DNA of 64,000 bases from Euclidia mi (Eukaryota > Arthropoda > Insecta > Lepidoptera > Erebidae): contig OX123192.2 of NCBI GenBank assembly GCA_944739405.2, forward strand, positions 49,218,486-49,282,485, read 5' to 3'. Under the pieces are notes generated by a model. The model saw only the letters and a list, made by a program, of their open reading frames with translations. It made no database searches and was not told the DNA's origin. Both the position numbers and the translations under genes were made by a program. This document shows positions 41,300-53,890 of the stretch, piece after piece (position 1 is the stretch's first letter; each line of letters opens with the position of its first letter).

Positions 41300-41930
41300 T
41301 TCTTCTGCTTGACGTTTATTAATCCCGGTCTATGCCAGGGTCCGCCTTCCTGCTCAAATCTCTCCATTTTGCCCGGTCTTCTACATCCTCAAAAGTCAAT
41401 CCGTTGGCACTCATATCGCTCCTTACGATGTCCATCCAGCGCTTTTTGGGGCGGCCCCTAGGTCGACTACCAGGTACTTCCCACTCAAGGCACCTCCGAC
41501 CAACACAACCTTCCGGTCTGCGCATCAGATGGCCATACCACCTCAAGCGGCTCTCCTGGAGCTTATCTGCCACGTCACGGACGCCGAGGCTCCCACGGAT
41601 ATAGACGTTACGGACACGATCCGCCATTGTAACGCCGCTCATCCACCTCAGCATCTTCATTTCGGTGACGTGCAGTTCCTGAATGTGTTTGTCTAAGGTT
41701 GGCCAACTTTCGCTACCATAAAGAAGTACAGGCCGGATGATACACCTGTAAACCAGCCCCTTCAGCTTGGGGGGCATGCGAGGGTCACACACCACACCTG
41801 TAACCTCGCGCCATTTTGCCCAAGCTGCGCTAGTACGAGCACGAACATCATGGTCAATATTGCCGGACTCATGCAGCACACACGTTACAAATTTCAAATG
41901 ACTAATACTGATACCGTGAAAAAAGATCAC
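41300..41930 (-). pseudogene. RTE-C C-terminal fragment
   Basis: The minus strand reads RTSAAWAKWREVTGVVCD, IIRPVLLYGSESWPTLDKHI, MLRWMSGVTMADRVRN, RLRWYGHLMRRPEG and GRPKKRWMDIVRSDM. It ends with DPGIDRD at about 41320, then a short 3' end. This is the C-terminal third of an RTE-clade protein different from RTE-A. Uninterrupted over about 200 codons, but 5'-truncated (no RT palm). It lies tail to tail with the RTE-A copy at 40325-41296. Confidence 0.85.
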
Positions 41931-43505
41931 GCAATGCGTGAATTCTATAAATATAATATCTATGTATGATGTTAAGATCCAAACAGCAAAGAAATTTCCC
42001 GATTAAATCCGAGAACTGATATACAAATACGTAGATTTTGACTATTATTTTCATAAAAATATAAAACACATGATAAAATTTTCGTCTTAACATTTTATCC
42101 TAGTGCCTGGTAACCTACAACTTTGTGTATGCAAATAAGAGTTCAACTAACTCCTGCAACTCATATTTACATAATCACCGGATGAAATGTAAATATTCGG
42201 TCGCGGTTCTCTTACTTTTTATACAGAAAATAGGAAACTTCCGATGGTATTGTTACGGATAGTGTGATATAGAATTATGCGTACTTGTGATCCCATTGAG
42301 GATGGCATTAAACCTTTTTGTTCAAAGGGTTGATGTTTTTTTCTCTAATGACGGTTGTGGGTCTGGGTCGCTGTTTCTTTTTTTGGTATCGCGTCAGAAA
42401 GTAATGTCTCTTTCCACTAATCAAAGTTGAGTTTGAAGCCTGGTTAGACGAGCGAATACAACTTTGTTTTTATATAAATATTGCCTATGAAAAATAATGT
42501 TAATCGACATTCATTCTCTGGTTTATAAAGTGAGAGGAAGCCCTCTGCTGCGCCCGCACATATTTTTTTTGTAGTTCAACCATTTCCGCCAAATCCTGTG
42601 GGAGTTTCAGGACATCCCGTCTTATTGCACCCCACCCACCCGCTTCTTGTGTCCAATACAGCTGTGCGTTGTCTGTCAGTCAGTAACTCAAGTATTTTAT
42701 ATACATATACAGATAGGGGTAGACAGTATACCTTACCAGCATAATATTGAGGCTACACAAACAGCCGTTCCATCCAAACCGTTTACTGCTAACATTAACT
42801 TAGAACCATAATCTAGACCGATAGTGCACCACTGGTATTCCAATTAAATAGATTGTAATTGCTCCGTACGTTCATTGTTAATCTCCCTGTGTTACAAGCT
42901 ACATAGTTTGAATACATCCTTGTGAGGTGTTTGGATGTAACTATCGGCTCGAGTTAATTATGTACACATAGAGTAACGCCTGTGGATATAGGTGTTCAAT
43001 GTATCGAATGGTTGACAAATAGATATTATGTTGAGAAGATTAATTGTACCTCGTTGTAATGCAAATATCGTCAAGAGATGCTGAAAGGACAGATCATACA
43101 TAATTATTGCATCATAAATTTCGATGGAGCAATTTTTAGGGTTCCGTAGTAAACTAAAAGGAACCCTTGGACAAAGTGAAGGAAACGAAACCTAGATCTG
43201 ACTGTTCCTGTGTGTATTACTAAATTCAAAGTATGTCCATTTCGATCTTTGTTACTCAGTCAAGCAAAAAAGGATTCAATGGATTTTACGAATGAAGTAG
43301 ATTATATCATTTTTCAGCACCATGTCGTAATTTGCCAAAACCAAACCGAGAGAGAGACCGAAAAATTTTGACGAGTGAGACGTGTGAAGTACTCCATGTG
43401 AAGGAACCATGAAGTACTATTGGTGTCCTCACATTGAACATTCGTATAAGCATGTCAGGTTTCACCTGTGGATGTGTAATCTATTACGTAAGGGGAGTTT
43501 ATTTG
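41931..43505. other. No gene seen
   Basis: AT-rich. Around 43135-43170 GGGTTCCGTAGTAAACTAAA followed by AGGAACCC resembles a lepidopteran repeat relic with short inverted symmetry. Nothing else is recognisable. Confidence 0.45.
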
Positions 43506-43788
43506 TATCATAACATAACTTCACACTTTTATCCACGAAGGGGTAGGCAGAGGTGTATTACACACCCACACTTCACCAGTTATGTTTCGGTCCCAATGTA
43601 ATAGGGAGCGAGCCTATTGCCATCTACCGGGCACATTGTTAAGCGAGCGATAATTAACATTTTGAATACACACATAACTTAAAAGAAAAGTCAGAGGTGT
43701 GTGCCCGGGGTAACTGAGGTTCGAATCCGAGACCATCGACTCTGCAGTCCATTAAGTACACCACTAGGCTATCGCTGCCTTAATAGTT
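43506..43788 (-). mobile_element. SINE copy with RTE-like 3' end
   Basis: On the minus strand the head is tRNA-related (A-box-like GATAGCCTAGTGG; B-box-like GGATTCGAACC), followed by GTTACCCCGGGCACACACC. The 3' end reads CTCTGCCTACCCCTTCGTGG...AAGTTATG, the same block that ends RTE-A. Same family as 44444-44712. Confidence 0.8.
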
Positions 43789-44443
43789 TAGTTGTAATTT
43801 GTATATTATCAATTTACCGTAATTTGATATACTAATTGCTATTCAAACCAAGCACGACCTAGCTAAGTAATCTTATCGTGGCTTCTGAAGCCTAGTTTCG
43901 TACAATTACGTTGGTGTTAGCGACTTCGAAGAAGAAAAACCATTTTAGCTCCCTAAGAGTCAGGCTTCGCACAGGAGTACTAAATACCAAGATTTCAAGA
44001 AAATAAAAGGTTAATATAGCAATTTTATTTTCCTCTAAGACGTAAATAACATGAAAAAAGTTGGTGCTGGCTTTAAAGGGTGGTTCTATTAGGCGTCTAG
44101 ATTATTAGATTTGTTGAATCGCTTCAGACACGTAGGTATTTTGTTCACGTACGAATTTATATTAGATTCTATCATGAAGGAACTGACGCATGGAGATAAA
44201 GATAAAATTACTCTACGAATTCGTAATTCTGAGAAGGTTTAGTTGTAATTTTATATTAGTATCAGTGACTATGGTTTGTTTTGGTTGTAATATTATTTTT
44301 TTGTTTAATAATGGCAGAATGTACCTGATTTAAGAAAAGGTGCTGATAAACTTAAGCATTCATCTGTAATGAGCATTCTTGCGAATGTTACATAACCGAA
44401 AAACAAACGAGAGCGTTTTAGCTTCCATTATTTCGTGCTTTCT

Positions 44444-44712
44444 AGCGACAGCCCAGTGGTGTACGTAACTGACTGTCGAGATGAAGGCCTTGGGTTCGAT
44501 CCCCAGTTACCCCGGGCACACACCTCTGACTTTTCGAAGTTATGTGTGTATTAAAAATGTTAATTATCGTTCGCTTAATAATGTGCCCGGTAGATGGCAA
44601 TAGGCTCGCCCCCTATTACATTGGGAACTAAAAACAACTGGCGAAACGTGGGTGTGTAATACACCTCTGCCTACCCCTTCGGGAATAAAAGGCGTGAAGT
44701 TATGTTATTTTA
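44444..44712 (+). mobile_element. SINE copy with RTE-like 3' end
   Basis: The + strand head GCGACAGCCCAGTGGTGTAC resembles an A box, and GGGTTCGATCCCC is a perfect B box. The body is CCCCGGGCACACACCTCTGA. The 3' end is CTCTGCCTACCCCTTCGGGA and AAAAGGCGTGAAGTTATG. About 270 bp. It has no protein-coding capacity and is probably copied by an RTE-type LINE because of the shared 3' end. Confidence 0.85.
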
Positions 44713-45666
44713 TGTTCCAGCGAAATTACAATACAATTCAAGCTTTTTGCCGACTAGACCGTTGCTAGAAACATCCTGAAAATGTTCGTAGCGATATTTG
44801 CTTCTATGCTTGTTTCTGTTGTACAAATTTAGTAAAAGAAATCACTTCTATCAGTATCTTAACAGCTGGATGGATCGATTTTTGGATAAAGAGCCGTTAA
44901 GATAATCTTATAATATTGATAGAAATAACCCGATCCAATGCCGTGAAGCCATTAAAATACGAGACGTACATATATTAACTGCGTAATAGCATACCTTTAC
45001 GGTTAACCTATACGAGTTTCACTACTTGGTAGTTCATCGCAAATTACATGCCGAATTTAGAATTGCCGAAATTAGCCGTAGTTGAAACATTTTTGCTTAT
45101 ACGTTTTATGTTCGCAACCCACATGATACATTATACTGATCACCTACTTTTTATTATCAGCTAGGTCCCTATTATACTCATTATACCTACTATGTCGGAA
45201 TTTTGTGTTTTGACGTAATTATTATTTCATTTACAATTGAATTTCTTCAATGGCTCTTTTTAATGTATTCCGCAATTTACTAACAGGCATTAAATATATC
45301 TAATTCAGGAAAAATCCCATTGTATTTTCTACATATTCGTCGTATGGATGCGCGGCATTCAGCATTTGTTTAAGACAATGACACTGCAAATGAAAAAAAG
45401 GGTTGATATCGTACCTCTCGTGTGAAGACACATCTTGGTACAAAACAGCATTCCTCTGTCATTTGTCGTACAGGTATTGTTAGAGTTAGAGGGTCATCCA
45501 TCTGTATGTCACGTCATGCATAGTGACTTCAACCCCATCAGCGCTAAAGTTGTCAGTCTATCACCGTATTTGGCGAACTACTGCGAATACCTGCAGGCCA
45601 CGCCTATTAGTTAGTTAGGTAAGTCTGACGAAATTAAGTACATTCTAGATTAAATTAAGTTTTTAA
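44713..45666. other. No gene seen
   Basis: AT-rich, unassigned. Confidence 0.45.
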
Positions 45667-46032
45667 TTGTTTTGGGTCTTTTTTACTTTCTATTTGCTCA
45701 TTTTCTTATTTTCTGCATTCCTAGTGAGTATAACTCGTATAAGTGGTAGAGAGCTGGTCACATCTGTCACAAAACCGATAACCGAAGTAGTCATGTTCTA
45801 CAATAGAGACCGCGTCTCGGAAAATGTTATGTTGAACACCCTCGGGCTAGGTGGAATGACGATATACCTACGCAAAGTAAAGACGAAAAAAAAGCAAAGA
45901 CTTTTATACGATGGTCATGGGTTTTTCAAACCCTTTTTTGCCTCTTTTATTTTTACAATGTATTCTTATACAATACAGGGCAATGGAAATAATTCGCGTA
46001 TAGTGAAGGCTATACACAATATGTTAAAATAA
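45667..46032 (+). CDS. Unrecognised open frame (121 codons)
   Basis: The start is hydrophobic (VFFTFYLLIFLFSAFLVSIT), resembling a signal peptide or membrane segment. A mixed stretch follows (ITEVVMFYNRDRVSEN, LGLGGMTIYLRKVKTKKKQR) and then a second aromatic segment. Composition in the middle is protein-like, but I know no family, and there are no splice or promoter signals that I can vouch for. It may be chance or an eroded gene. Confidence 0.25.
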   Translation: MFWVFFTFYLLIFLFSAFLVSITRISGRELVTSVTKPITEVVMFYNRDRVSENVMLNTLGLGGMTIYLRKVKTKKKQRLLYDGHGFFKPFFASFIFTMYSYTIQGNGNNSRIVKAIHNMLK

Positions 46033-46314
46033 CGGCCACTAATAAAAACTAGATATGAAACAACTATTTGCGGATCGCACAACGTTTTTCTCCCGTGAGA
46101 GATTTGGTTTTTGTGCAGAGTGGCGACTTGAAAATATGTCTATTTGAAGTATTAAACTATTGACGCAGCGCTTTTATCATTTGCATCTATGTAATTAACA
46201 TGGCACTATAAACCGTGACTAAACCTTTAAATCAAGTATTAAAGTTTGGATATAGAATGTCAGAATCAGGGTGGATAATAGACGTCATAGTCATAATAAA
46301 CCAAGCACAGCCAA

Positions 46315-46372
46315 TATGCTAAAAACCAGATAATGATGAACTGTGTTCATCAGTTATCTGGTTTTTAGCATA
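46315..46372. repeat. Hairpin with about 27-bp arms
   Basis: 46315-46341 and 46345-46372 are inverted repeats with a single one-base indel and a 3-bp spacer (arm core GCTAAAAACCAGATAA). No coding context. Confidence 0.9.
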
Positions 46373-46485
46373 GCATCATCCTAGCGCTGTCTCGGTGACG
46401 TTCCAAAACCTACGCCTTGGAGCCAGGGGTCCGCTTAACTGATGAACATAGTTCTATTATAATATAGCATTATGCGTTATGTAAA

Positions 46486-46662
46486 AGCGGTGATAGCCTA
46501 GTGATGAGAATAAAAAACTGCTACGCAGTGTCTCGGATTCTAATTCACAGCGTGAGTTACAGATCTTTACAAAGCTAGGAGTGTATTAAATTGTTAACTA
46601 TCGTTTGCCCCGAGCCTCAGAGAGCAATTGGTCTCGCCTGTCATGTAACATTTTTTATAGTC
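46486..46662 (+). mobile_element. Diverged SINE copy
   Basis: GTGATAGCCTAGTGATGAGA (A-box-like) and CTCGGATTCTAATTCACAG (decayed B box) are followed by TATTAAATTGTTAACTATCG, as in the SINEs at 43506 and 44444. The 3' end is lost. Confidence 0.6.
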
Positions 46663-48050
46663 GTCGTGGAAACTAACCTTATATATACTAAAACTCGTCT
46701 TAGCCAAGGAAAATAGCTTCAGATTATAGTAGAAAAGCTATAATAATCTATTAAATCTGATTCGACCAATAAGCGGCCCCGGGCTCTGAGACGCAAAATC
46801 TTGTAAGCAACCAATATAACGCTAAGTCGATGATGATCATACTACTCTAGTTTTTCAACAAAGCGATTGATAAGACGATGTTCTTACATAGCTATGGCTT
46901 AAGGTATTAGAGAAAAATCTTAGTCTACGTAAAAATACCCTACGTATAATGAGTACTATACGTACCAGGATATTATTTTATATGTGCTTGATAAAAAAAC
47001 CTTACAACAAAAATAGCCCACAGTAATATCAACAAAAACTACTATTCTCACGTACAATTTTATTTTACACAACAAAGAATTGCAAATAGAAAGCTATTTG
47101 AAAAAGCCTTTATCCCTTAAAACGCATTTCAGAAGCCCTAAACATACAGACTATAGTGATGCTACAATAAAATGGCCACTAACGTTTCGACTCGACCGCA
47201 ATTGTTCGAGTAACGATCACACATGACGTCAAGGGGGCCGGAAAGCGATAACAGGACAATTTATGTCATCGCTACTATATTTTGTGTGTTCAGAAGCGAT
47301 ACACAAGGCAAGTTTTGGGTATATATTATCAAGGATTACTGGTTTCATGAAGGTTCAAGATATGATGTGGTTTAACTTCTAGGGATCTTCGTAAATGATA
47401 TCGTAATAAATAATAAGGGACTACCCTTTAAAGATGAACTGAAATCTTTTGTTATAGAGACCAACTTGGGACCAAATAGTGTTTGATTATGCCTTGTGAT
47501 AGACTTCTGATTAAGTTCCTTGCGGGTTCCAAGACCGTTTAACGTTCCCTGGGACTTCACGAGTGTCAAAACTCCTCATCAACGATCACTGCTCCTGAAC
47601 CTGGCTACACAGGTGACTACAGAAGTGGGAATGAGGGTGGGACTTGTCCCAAAAATAAGTATTCTAATCATTGAAGTAAAGAACATCTAAGAACTAAAGA
47701 CATTTGTGGAAATTTATGACTAGGAAAGGCAACTGATAAAACCACTATGTAAAACCTGCAGTCGAGTCAGTTTCTTAAGAAATCCATGGGGACACATCAT
47801 GATACATAACTATAAACATTAGCAATTATATGTACGCAAAAAAAGTATCCTAATATCGTGTCGTCAGAAAAAATACCGTCAAATAATCTGACTTTTGGAA
47901 TAACCATGAAAAATCATCCTTACTTATAAGCTCGTGACCCAAATTCTTTTGAAAGCTACTCAACAAAAATACATAAAATCTATTAGTGCACTCGCTTCAA
48001 GACTTTGACATCTGTCACTTACATGTAAACAAATAGCTCCGGGTTAAGTT
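46663..48050. other. No gene seen
   Basis: AT-rich. Minus-strand frame 47372-47569 has no motif. Unassigned. Confidence 0.45.
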
Positions 48051-48670
48051 GCGAATTATAATATTATTTCCTAAAAATATACATTACTTTTGAATTCTAG
48101 TGAAACTACGATGTGCAAATAATATATGACAATGTTAGCAAGTGAACAAACTAACTAATAGTGCCAAAACAGTGAACTATTCAAGACCACGTACAAAAGT
48201 GATTATTGATACATAATTAACACTCAATTGGACATTCGTGACAAAAACTGTAAGTTATAGTGAAAAAACATTAATAACATTGGCAAAAAGTGAACATTAA
48301 CATGTAAGCCCAGGAAATATTAACATAAATAATATCTGCAAATATCGTTTACTATTCAAATTTCCGAGTCATCACACGATTGGCTATTTAATAAGTTACC
48401 ACTGTCGGCAAAACAGGATATCCATACAATAAACACTACTTTCGAACACCTGATTGGCTACACCACTGTCGGCAAATCAGTGTATCTACACAGATTAAAT
48501 AAGAATATAAACTCGGTAATATACTTTAGTACAGAGATATCTATTAATAAGCGCAAAAACCAATCACCAACCATTCTAACACGTTTGCACCATACTGTCA
48601 CCTATTTGGCCTCATATTTCAACGACTGCCGTGGCGCGTTGGTTACAACGCTCACTTCTGACAAGTAAAG

Positions 48671-49888
48671 TTGGAGGATCGCTTCTGTGGATGTCCCAGC
48701 ACTTTTTGTAATTTAACTTGTACTCATAAAAATATTATGAATTTCTTCGAAAATATCGCGCATAGAAACAAAGTGGCTCGTGCGCACACATCACTCTCAG
48801 ATAATAACGACAGTGAATCTCTTGAGAACTCACTAGATGGCACTAGTCGTAGTGTACCAGAGATATCTAAAGACGAAGACACCGATACGATTACTAAGTT
48901 GATGGAGCAGATTGATAGTCTTACAATGAAACTCAATAGCGCTAATGACGAAATAGATTCACTTACCTTAGAAAATAGTGAACTGAAAGTAAATATTTAA
49001 GATCTATTGTGCAAAACTAGAATCTACAAAAAAATTACTCACAGCCCGGCGAAATCAGGAACATCGACCCCAAAGAAAAGACAAATTCAGAAATTACAGG
49101 AACACAAAAAGGTTCAAACAGAAACTAACTCCACTACACCTAATGAATCTCATGGTCCAGAACAAGTAACAGTACCAACGACTAATGGTCAGTCTTACTG
49201 CAAAACGCCACAGGACGAAGCACTACTGAGAAAAAAATCAAACAAAATTTACCAGGCTCTTCCACAAGATCATCAAGTTACAAAAAATAAGTTGTGTATT
49301 TTAAGCGCAAACAAAGTAAATAATAACATGACATCATTAGCAGAACACTACTTCAGTAAAAATTACGTTATATGTCATTTCATAATTCCTAATGTAGGAA
49401 TAAATCAACTATTAACTGATATTGACAAAAAATTGAAAGGATTTACTATGAATAATTTTTGTAATATAATAATAGGCGAGGATGACTTTAGAGCGTCAAA
49501 TAATTACATTGATCTAGTCACAAACATACGAAGTGTGTTACAGTCTAACAATCACACTAACATAATAATTACTTTGCCAACATTTAAAAATGCTATTTAT
49601 GCTAATTTATATAATTCCAGAGTTAACATGTTCAATCAGTTACTGTACCTTGATAACTTAACGCATGAATACGCCTATATCCTGGATTCAAATTTAAACC
49701 TTAAGTATGATAGGAGTATGTTTAGAAGATTAGGCACACTAAGTAACAGTGGTATGACAGTAATATTTGAGGACTTACATAAACTGATCATAGATATAGT
49801 AGAAAACTTGGCACCCAGTATAAGTACAGTACAAAAAGGACAATTAGAGGAATACGAAAAACCCTCACAGGAGCTTTTTCGGGAATAA
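48671..49888 (+). pseudogene. LINE-B ORF1 (zinc-poor, esterase-like C-terminus)
   Basis: One frame of 406 codons is interrupted by a single TAA at 48998-49000. The N-terminal third is acidic and coiled-coil-like (LMEQIDSLTMKLNSANDEID). A basic linker follows (SGTSTPKKRQIQKLQEHKK). The C-terminal half (KLCILSANKVNNNMTSLAEH, NFCNIIIGEDDFRASNNYID, TNIIITLPTF) resembles the esterase/SGNH-like domain of CR1-type ORF1 proteins, in which an IxIGxND-like motif is usual. Family-level match only; no catalytic serine is evident. Confidence 0.65.
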
Positions 49889-50378
49889 ATATATAAATAA
49901 TATACATCAAAACATTGCGGGCTTAAGAAATAAATGTAATGAGCTTAGCGTTTGCTTAAAAGAGTTATCTGATAAAAACATACATATTGATGTAATCTGT
50001 GTCACAGAACACTTTATGATGTCGGGTCATGAAGACCTCTGTATGATTGCTAATTTTCAATTAGCAGCATGTTTTGGTAGAAGAAACTCTAATAGGGGAG
50101 GATCGTGCATTTTCATAAAAAAGGGCCATCTATGGAAAACTATTCCTAAAATTACAACTATGTCAGTGTCCTCCAGTTTTGAATGTTGTGCTGTGGAACT
50201 AATTGACTATAAACTTATAATTGTATGTATTTATAGAACTCCTCAAGCCAATAACCTTAGTATATTTTTTGACAGCTTTGATAAGACACTTAATTATATA
50301 AATAAGAGTTATAAAAAACATAACATCATAATAGCGGGTGATTTTAATATTAATATTCAAAAAAACAAAATAAAGTAA
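49887..50378 (+). pseudogene. LINE-B endonuclease N-terminal part
   Basis: The frame opens at the end of ORF1 and reads IHQNIAGLRNKCNELSVCL, DVICVTEHFMMSGHED, GGSCIFIKKG, YKLIIVCIYRTPQ and HNIIIAGDFNINI. These are the APE-type endonuclease motifs with asparagine, catalytic glutamate and GDFN. The frame then stops. The SDH part appears in another frame around 50510-50530 (ALSDHTAQLL). No ATG lies near the ORF1/ORF2 border. Confidence 0.75.
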
Positions 50379-50379
50379 C

Positions 50380-52158
50380 ATTGGAATTTGAATCTTTACT
50401 TCTTAACTATAATCTGACAGAATTTAGAGAACCTACTAGGAAAATTAGCTTGACATGTATTGATAACTTTGCACACAAACTGACCCATCAATGTAAATCA
50501 AGTATTTTGGAATAAGCATTATCAGATCACACCGCCCAATTACTGCGTTGTCATGTTAAAAAGGTATGTTTAATCAAACAATGGAGAATTAAACGTAGAG
50601 ACTATAGTTCAGAAAACATTGAAAAATTTAATAATTGCATAAAGAACTTAGCTTTTTCAGACATGTATGCTACTGATGACCCAAATCTAGCTTTCAATAA
50701 TTTTCACGAATTATTTTTATTATTTTATAATCTCTGTTTTCCATATAAACTTATCACAATTAACGCACACAAAAAGCAAAAATGGGTTTCATGCTCTTAT
50801 GGCATTACCTTAAGAATCCAAAAAACGAGGATAATAAATATAAACTTAAGCACTACAGTAAGTTGTTCAAGAAAATAATGAAATTAACACAGCGAGCACA
50901 AAATATTAATTTCATTAAAACATCAAACAACAAAGTAAAAACAGCATGGAAAATAATAAATAGTGCAAAGCAAAATACTCCAAGAGAATCAATAAATAAT
51001 GTAAAGGTGCATGGCAAAACCTTGACTGATCCTAGAATTATATGTAATGCTTTTAATAATAATTTTATTGATAAAATTGGCCCAAATAGTTTACCAAACA
51101 GAGCGCAGTATTCTATGTATGTATCTTCTAAGCTAAAATCTATGTTTATGAAGCCATGCTCGCCACTTGATGTATGGCATATCATAAGGAACATTAAAAA
51201 CACAAACAGTGTAGGGTACGATGACTTATGCACTACAGTTATAAAATACGTTGCTACTAATATTTGTCAGCATATTAGCTATTTAATTAATTAATGCATA
51301 GAAACGGGAGTATTTCCTGATAAATTAAAGACTGTAATCATAAAACTTTTGTTTAAGAAAGAAAGTAGGGATAACATGAACAATTACAGACCAATAGCCT
51401 TGGTGCCTATTCTATCTAAGATTTTCGAGAAATATATACATAGGGAACTTAATGACTATCTCGAAAGTAATTGTATTCTGGTAAAAGAACAAAAGGGCTT
51501 CAGATGCAATAAATCAATAAATATGGCAATATTTGACTTTTTGAAATTTGTAATGACGAATGTTGATAACAGAGTACCTGTCTGCTCTATATATATGGAC
51601 ATGACTCAGGCATTCGATCATGTAGACCACACTGTTCTCCTGGGCAAACTAAATGCTTATGGTATATGAGGTAACGTGTTAAGACTTTTTGAATCCTACT
51701 TAAAAAATCGAATTCAATACACTGAAGTCACTAGAATTAATAATGTCACAAGAAAGGAAGAGATATATCAATCTGAACCGTGAAATATACACTATGGTGT
51801 GCCCCAGGGCAGTGTATTGGGCTCATTATTATTTATAATATATATAAATGACCTACCAAATGTAACTGATAATCCAATGACTCTTTTTGCGGATGATAGC
51901 ACAATTTCAATTAAATGTAAAAATAAGAACACATATGAAAAGGATATTAATAATGCTTTGAGCTCAGCTGTTAACTGGTTGAATGTAAATAACTTGAAAG
52001 CTAATGTAGGTAAAACCACACTAATGCATTTCAGTCAGCGTACTCTAACAGCAGATGCCCTGAAAGTATGTGTTAACAACCAAACCCTAAAAGAAGTAGA
52101 CTACACAAAATTTCTAGGTATTATAATCGATAAGAAAATAACATGGAAACACATATAG
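50380..52158 (+). pseudogene. LINE-B linker and reverse transcriptase
   Basis: From about 50780 one frame continues to 52158 with only three in-frame stops (TAA at 51292, TGA at 51667, TGA at 51781). Motifs: NTNSVGYDDLCTTVIKYVA, NMNNYRPIALVPILSKIFEK, EQKGFRCNKSIN, VCSIYMDMTQAFDHVDH (motif A), VPQGSVLGSLLFIIYINDLP, MTLFADDSTISI (FADD). Catalytic aspartates are kept. 50380-50780 contains the endonuclease end and part of the linker in changing frames. Confidence 0.8.
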
Positions 52159-52709
52159 AACAGTTATGTAAGAGGGTTAGCAAGTCAGTATATGCATTAC
52201 ATGAACTCGCTCAAATAGTAGACACCAATGCCCTTCTAATTGCATATCACGGTCTAGTAGAGTCGGTGCTCAGATATGGAGTCATTTTCTGGGGGAACTC
52301 TGTAGATAAAGAAGTTATTTTTAAGAGTCAGAAACGCTGCCTAAGGGCTATGTTCTCTTTGCAAGTAACTGATAGCTGCCAGCCTTTCTTTAGAAAATAT
52401 AATATTTTGACATTCCCATCTATCTACATATATGAAGTAGCAGTTTTTGTTAAAGTCAATCCGCACTTATTTATATTCGCAGCGGATGGGTCAAGTCGAG
52501 CACAAAGAGACAAAAGCTGATTGTGCTTATGCAAGACAAACACCACTCTGATGCACAGAAGTGTTTTTGCCATGGCTCCAAAGATATTTAATAAGTTACC
52601 GAATGACATTAAGGATATAAATTTGAATTTATTCAAAATGAAGTTAAGAAAGCTTTTTATTGAAAAATGTTATTATAATGTTTATGACTATTTATCAGAC
52701 AAAATGTAG
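52143..52709 (+). pseudogene. LINE-B ORF2 C-terminus
   Basis: After a frame change near 52150 the frame reads LCKRVSKSVYALHELAQIVD, GLVESVLRYGVIFWGNSVD and IFKSQKRCLRAMFSLQ, the usual thumb and C-terminal segment. One TGA at 52518-52520 follows DKS, then HRSVFAMAPKIFNKLPNDIK and a stop at 52709. Confidence 0.8.
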
Positions 52710-53075
52710 CACACATGTATTTTCAATGTATAATTTTTGAGAATTGTAATAACTATTGACATTTTCATTTTCCTGTTGACTTTTAGCATGACTTATTTTT
52801 TTAGTCCTTTGACATTTAGATTATTTTTTATAATGTATGACATCTGGAATTCTTTTATTTTTAAATTATGATAAAACCAGTGACAGTTGTTAATAGAATA
52901 ACTATTGTATACTATAATTTGTTACACTCTGAGGCATGCTATTAGTATTTTTATTTTACCTCAAAATTTGCACACCTATTCTGGGTTATAAATCAGCGCA
53001 CTTATATTTAAATTTATGTACTTACCAACTATGTTAACCTGTTTTATGCAAATAAACTAATTTGAATTTGAATTC

Positions 53076-53890
53076 AACAATTTTTAAAATTAAAACTAAA
53101 ACTTGAATCTTAAAATAATACAAATGGCTTGCAAATTTAGTAACCTTACGTTAGGAAGTAAGGATCTAATATGCACCAGTTTGAAAGTTTACCGCTTAAA
53201 CTTAGACAAACTCCCTCTTACTTATAAACGTTAGTCAACATTTTAAATGACTGCTGAGAGGCTGATTAGCAAAAACCTTATCTATAAACCCTGTTTAGCG
53301 TTTAGCAGCCACTAAGTGACGCTTAAATAGCTGTCAAATTTAAACAACACCGGGACCTTGTTTAAATGTTGCTGAGAGGCTCAATGACGGCTTATACTTG
53401 AAACAGCTGTTCGATCAATGACATATTATACATTGTTAAAATTATTTATTTGCATTTCTTTTAATTTTAATGTTGTTTACTTATAATTAAACATAGGTTT
53501 TGATGATCTAGCAGATTTCCAAAATTATATAGAAGATTTAACTTGTATAGTTATAAATTATTTCTTGCCGATATTTTTAGAACAACATAATAGTAGGAGA
53601 GCTGGTAAACAATTTTTGGTAATATACCCAATTGAGGCATTAGGTACAGGAAATTCTGTGATTGTCCTTAAATGAACCTAAATTAGATAGTCGAGGTGTA
53701 GTTGAAGTGTAGCGGCTCCCTACAAGCACTTGAATCTTTGTACAGGCAAAAAAAATTGATAACTTTTTCATAAGGAGAGCTTATATTGGCTGTATCTCTT
53801 GCTCAAGGTTACTGCGAATTGCGATGCGGTGGGCTCTCGCGAAAGCACGATATAGGGCAGTCTTTCAATAATATTTTCGGAGTAAATATA
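53076..53890. other. No gene seen
   Basis: 53200-53400 has two similar stretches (CTGCTGAGAGGCT... and TTGCTGAGAGGCTCAATGAC), possibly an old MITE. TTACTTATAAACGTT at 53219 recurs inverted at 54801, perhaps outer ends of a larger decayed element. Confidence 0.35.

Larger units (their letters stand above)
48051..53075 (+). mobile_element. LINE-B, full-length but decayed Jockey/CR1-superfamily LINE
   Basis: The + strand has a 5' UTR (about 48051-48670), ORF1 (48671-49888), ORF2 (49887-52709), a 3' UTR and a tail (ATTTGAATTTGAATTC, 53060-53075). The 5' UTR repeats GATTGGCTA...CCACTGTCGGCAAA twice (about 48380-48412 and 48450-48475). The 5' limit is approximate. Confidence 0.75.
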
